Positions 63,071 to 64,000 of a DNA stretch of 64,000 bases are shown here, piece by piece. Both the position numbers and the translations under genes were made by a program. Source of the DNA: Acidithiobacillus acidisediminis (GTDB lineage: Bacteria; Pseudomonadota; Gammaproteobacteria; Acidithiobacillales; Acidithiobacillaceae); the NCBI RefSeq assembly GCF_023277115.1, contig NZ_JALQCS010000001.1:2660001-2724000 (forward strand), read 5' to 3'. Below the pieces are notes generated by a model, which made no database searches, was not told the DNA's origin, and was given only the letters and a program-made list of their open reading frames with translations. Every line of letters starts with the position of its first letter. The first letter of the stretch is position 1.

Positions 63071-63782
63071 GATGCGCTGCCTCCTTCTGCGTCTTGACGT
63101 ACTCTGCCAGCACCTCACCGGTGCGCCCCCAGGACTTGGTCTTGGGACGGAACACAACGTTGAGCCCCATCTTGGCCAACTGCCCAAGAGGCATGTGCTT
63201 GCTCAGATTCTTGCCGAAATTGATGATCCAGGTCTGCACCAGAGGCTGACCGGAACGCTTGAAGAAGCCCATCATGACTTCCGTATCTTCAATCCGACCG
63301 AACTCCAGACACTGATGCGTAAACTCCTCATCAAAGTGCGTCGATAGGGTCTTCGGGGTGTAACCATTTTCTTCCAGCCAGTGTGCAGTGGCCTTCATCA
63401 CCCCTTCCGGACGCACATCCTTGGGGCAGATGTTGGTGCACTTATTACAGGAAACGCACTGCCAAATGATGTCCTTGTCCTTCATCAACTCGGCCTTCAA
63501 GCCCAGCCGAATCAGATAGATCCAATAGCGTGGATTGAAATCCACATTCTGCGCATACATCGTGCAGGAATTGGTGCAAGAACCACACTGCCAGCAGCGA
63601 TGCACATTTTCCCCGCCACCGTAGCTCTGGATGATCTTTTCGAAATCCGGCTCGTAGTCTACCAACGTACGAGGGGAGATCATGGTATTCCAAGATCCGG
63701 ACACATCCACGCCATCTACGACCAAATGATCGTGCTCGAGAATGCGATCGGGATCGATCAGTGTCTTCTCATGAATAGCCAT
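63063..63782 (-). CDS. hdrC2: sHdrC2, heterodisulfide-reductase-C-like subunit
   Basis: A 239-residue iron-sulfur protein with two classical 4Fe-4S motifs: Cys 63, 66, 69, 73 (CWQCGSCTNSC) and Cys 109, 112, 115, 119 (CVSCNKCTNIC). It passes electrons between sHdrB2 and the rest of the complex. The ATG at 63782 has AGGAG 9 nt upstream and is preferred over the TTG two codons before. Confidence 0.93.
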   Translation of the reverse strand: MAIHEKTLIDPDRILEHDHLVVDGVDVSGSWNTMISPRTLVDYEPDFEKIIQSYGGGENVHRCWQCGSCTNSCTMYAQNVDFNPRYWIYLIRLGLKAELMKDKDIIWQCVSCNKCTNICPKDVRPEGVMKATAHWLEENGYTPKTLSTHFDEEFTHQCLEFGRIEDTEVMMGFFKRSGQPLVQTWIINFGKNLSKHMPLGQLAKMGLNVVFRPKTKSWGRTGEVLAEYVKTQKEAAHHG

Positions 63783-63807
63783 AACCAAGAACTCCTAAAT
63801 TAGAAAC

Positions 63808-63999
63808 CTAATGAACGTCGTTACCCTTGATCCGCGAGCCGCCCATCCGCCGCTGCGTTTCAACACCCAGCAGCTTATGGATTTGCTCAATGAAATCCGA
63901 TTGCCCGCCAAAGTCCGAGCGCAGAAACCCTTCTGCCATGGCCCGCAAGTATTGGGAGTATTGATACGCCAGGAGAACATCGATGAGATAGGGGAGATC
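63808..63999 (-). CDS. sHdr-cluster hypothetical protein (C-terminal part)
   Basis: An open frame enters from the right window edge and ends 26 nt before hdrC2. The last 63 residues include LPYLIDVLLAYQYSQYLRAM and LGVETQRRMGG. In known sHdr operons (hdrC1-B1-A-hyp-C2-B2) a conserved hypothetical gene lies exactly here; the assignment is from position. Confidence 0.8.
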   Translation of the reverse strand, partial: DLPYLIDVLLAYQYSQYLRAMAEGFLRSDFGGQSDFIEQIHKLLGVETQRRMGGSRIKGNDVH

Positions 64000-64000
64000 G

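Noticed and set aside
1-64000. Mobile elements, CRISPR arrays, prophage
   Set aside because: No transposase, integrase, direct-repeat array or phage gene was seen on either strand; gene order is compact and housekeeping-like.

Overview
The window reads as a continuous chromosomal segment of an autotrophic, acidophilic sulfur oxidiser, most likely Acidithiobacillus or a close relative. The evidence is the end of an sHdr (sulfur-oxidising heterodisulfide reductase-like) operon, its lipoyl carrier protein and the dedicated lipoate-assembly genes, a CbbQ/CbbO RuBisCO-activase pair, and gamma/acidithiobacillia-style housekeeping order (zapB-zapA-6S RNA-ygfA; rplY-pth-ychF). The DNA is GC-rich throughout except for short AT-rich promoter islands. 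No insertion sequence, prophage, CRISPR array, tRNA or rRNA was recognised. The species is an inference; no database search was possible.

Region 1 to 12 kb holds a 5'-truncated short-chain dehydrogenase, a GMC flavo-oxidoreductase and an MFS exporter in one operon, a TehA/SLAC1-type membrane protein, proS-usp, an orphan MCE/PqiC-type lipid-transport pair, and pcm, a cysteine hydrolase and an M61 peptidase. Region 11.6 to 22.6 kb is housekeeping: a YmdB-type phosphodiesterase, ygfA with a 6S RNA gene just upstream, zapA/zapB, mrdA, rpsT, rep, lgt, agmatine deiminase, rsuA, two Nudix genes and small secreted or unknown proteins. Region 22.6 to 37 kb has an HdeD-like gene behind a clear sigma70 promoter and an Rrf2 regulator, then a long minus-strand array (dinG-like, tsaB, rimI, prfC, Sel1, a NodT/FUSC/AaeX/HlyD efflux system, rplY, pth, ychF). 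Region 36.8 to 45.6 kb contains a degenerate phosphatase-like protein, a lone ParA, ccsA, an NlpC/P60 hydrolase, a DsbC-like protein, N-carbamoylputrescine amidase, and a LysR operon that includes a glutamine-amidotransferase pseudoenzyme.

Region 45.7 to 54.6 kb is built around cbbQ-cbbO. A small protein gene precedes cbbQ. An AcuC-type deacetylase and an aldo/keto reductase are translationally chained behind cbbO. Next to this lies a set of uncharacterised genes, including a lipoate-ligase homologue that has lost its catalytic lysine.

Region 54.7 to 64 kb is the sulfur-oxidation locus. It runs on the minus strand as sHdr hypothetical (partial), hdrC2, hdrB2, terminator, lipoyl-carrier-like protein, DsrE-like protein, LbpA, terminator, LipS1, sLpl(AB), LipT, LipS2, terminator, and then a FadL-family outer-membrane protein. 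The expected picture, from published work on sHdr and LbpA, is that sulfane sulfur is oxidised in the cytoplasm by sHdr with lipoyl-LbpA as cofactor carrier. The four genes after LbpA build lipoate on it from octanoate. The second carrier-like protein and the DsrE-like protein between hdrB2 and lbpA, and the terminators that cut the locus into three expression modules, are the parts most worth study.
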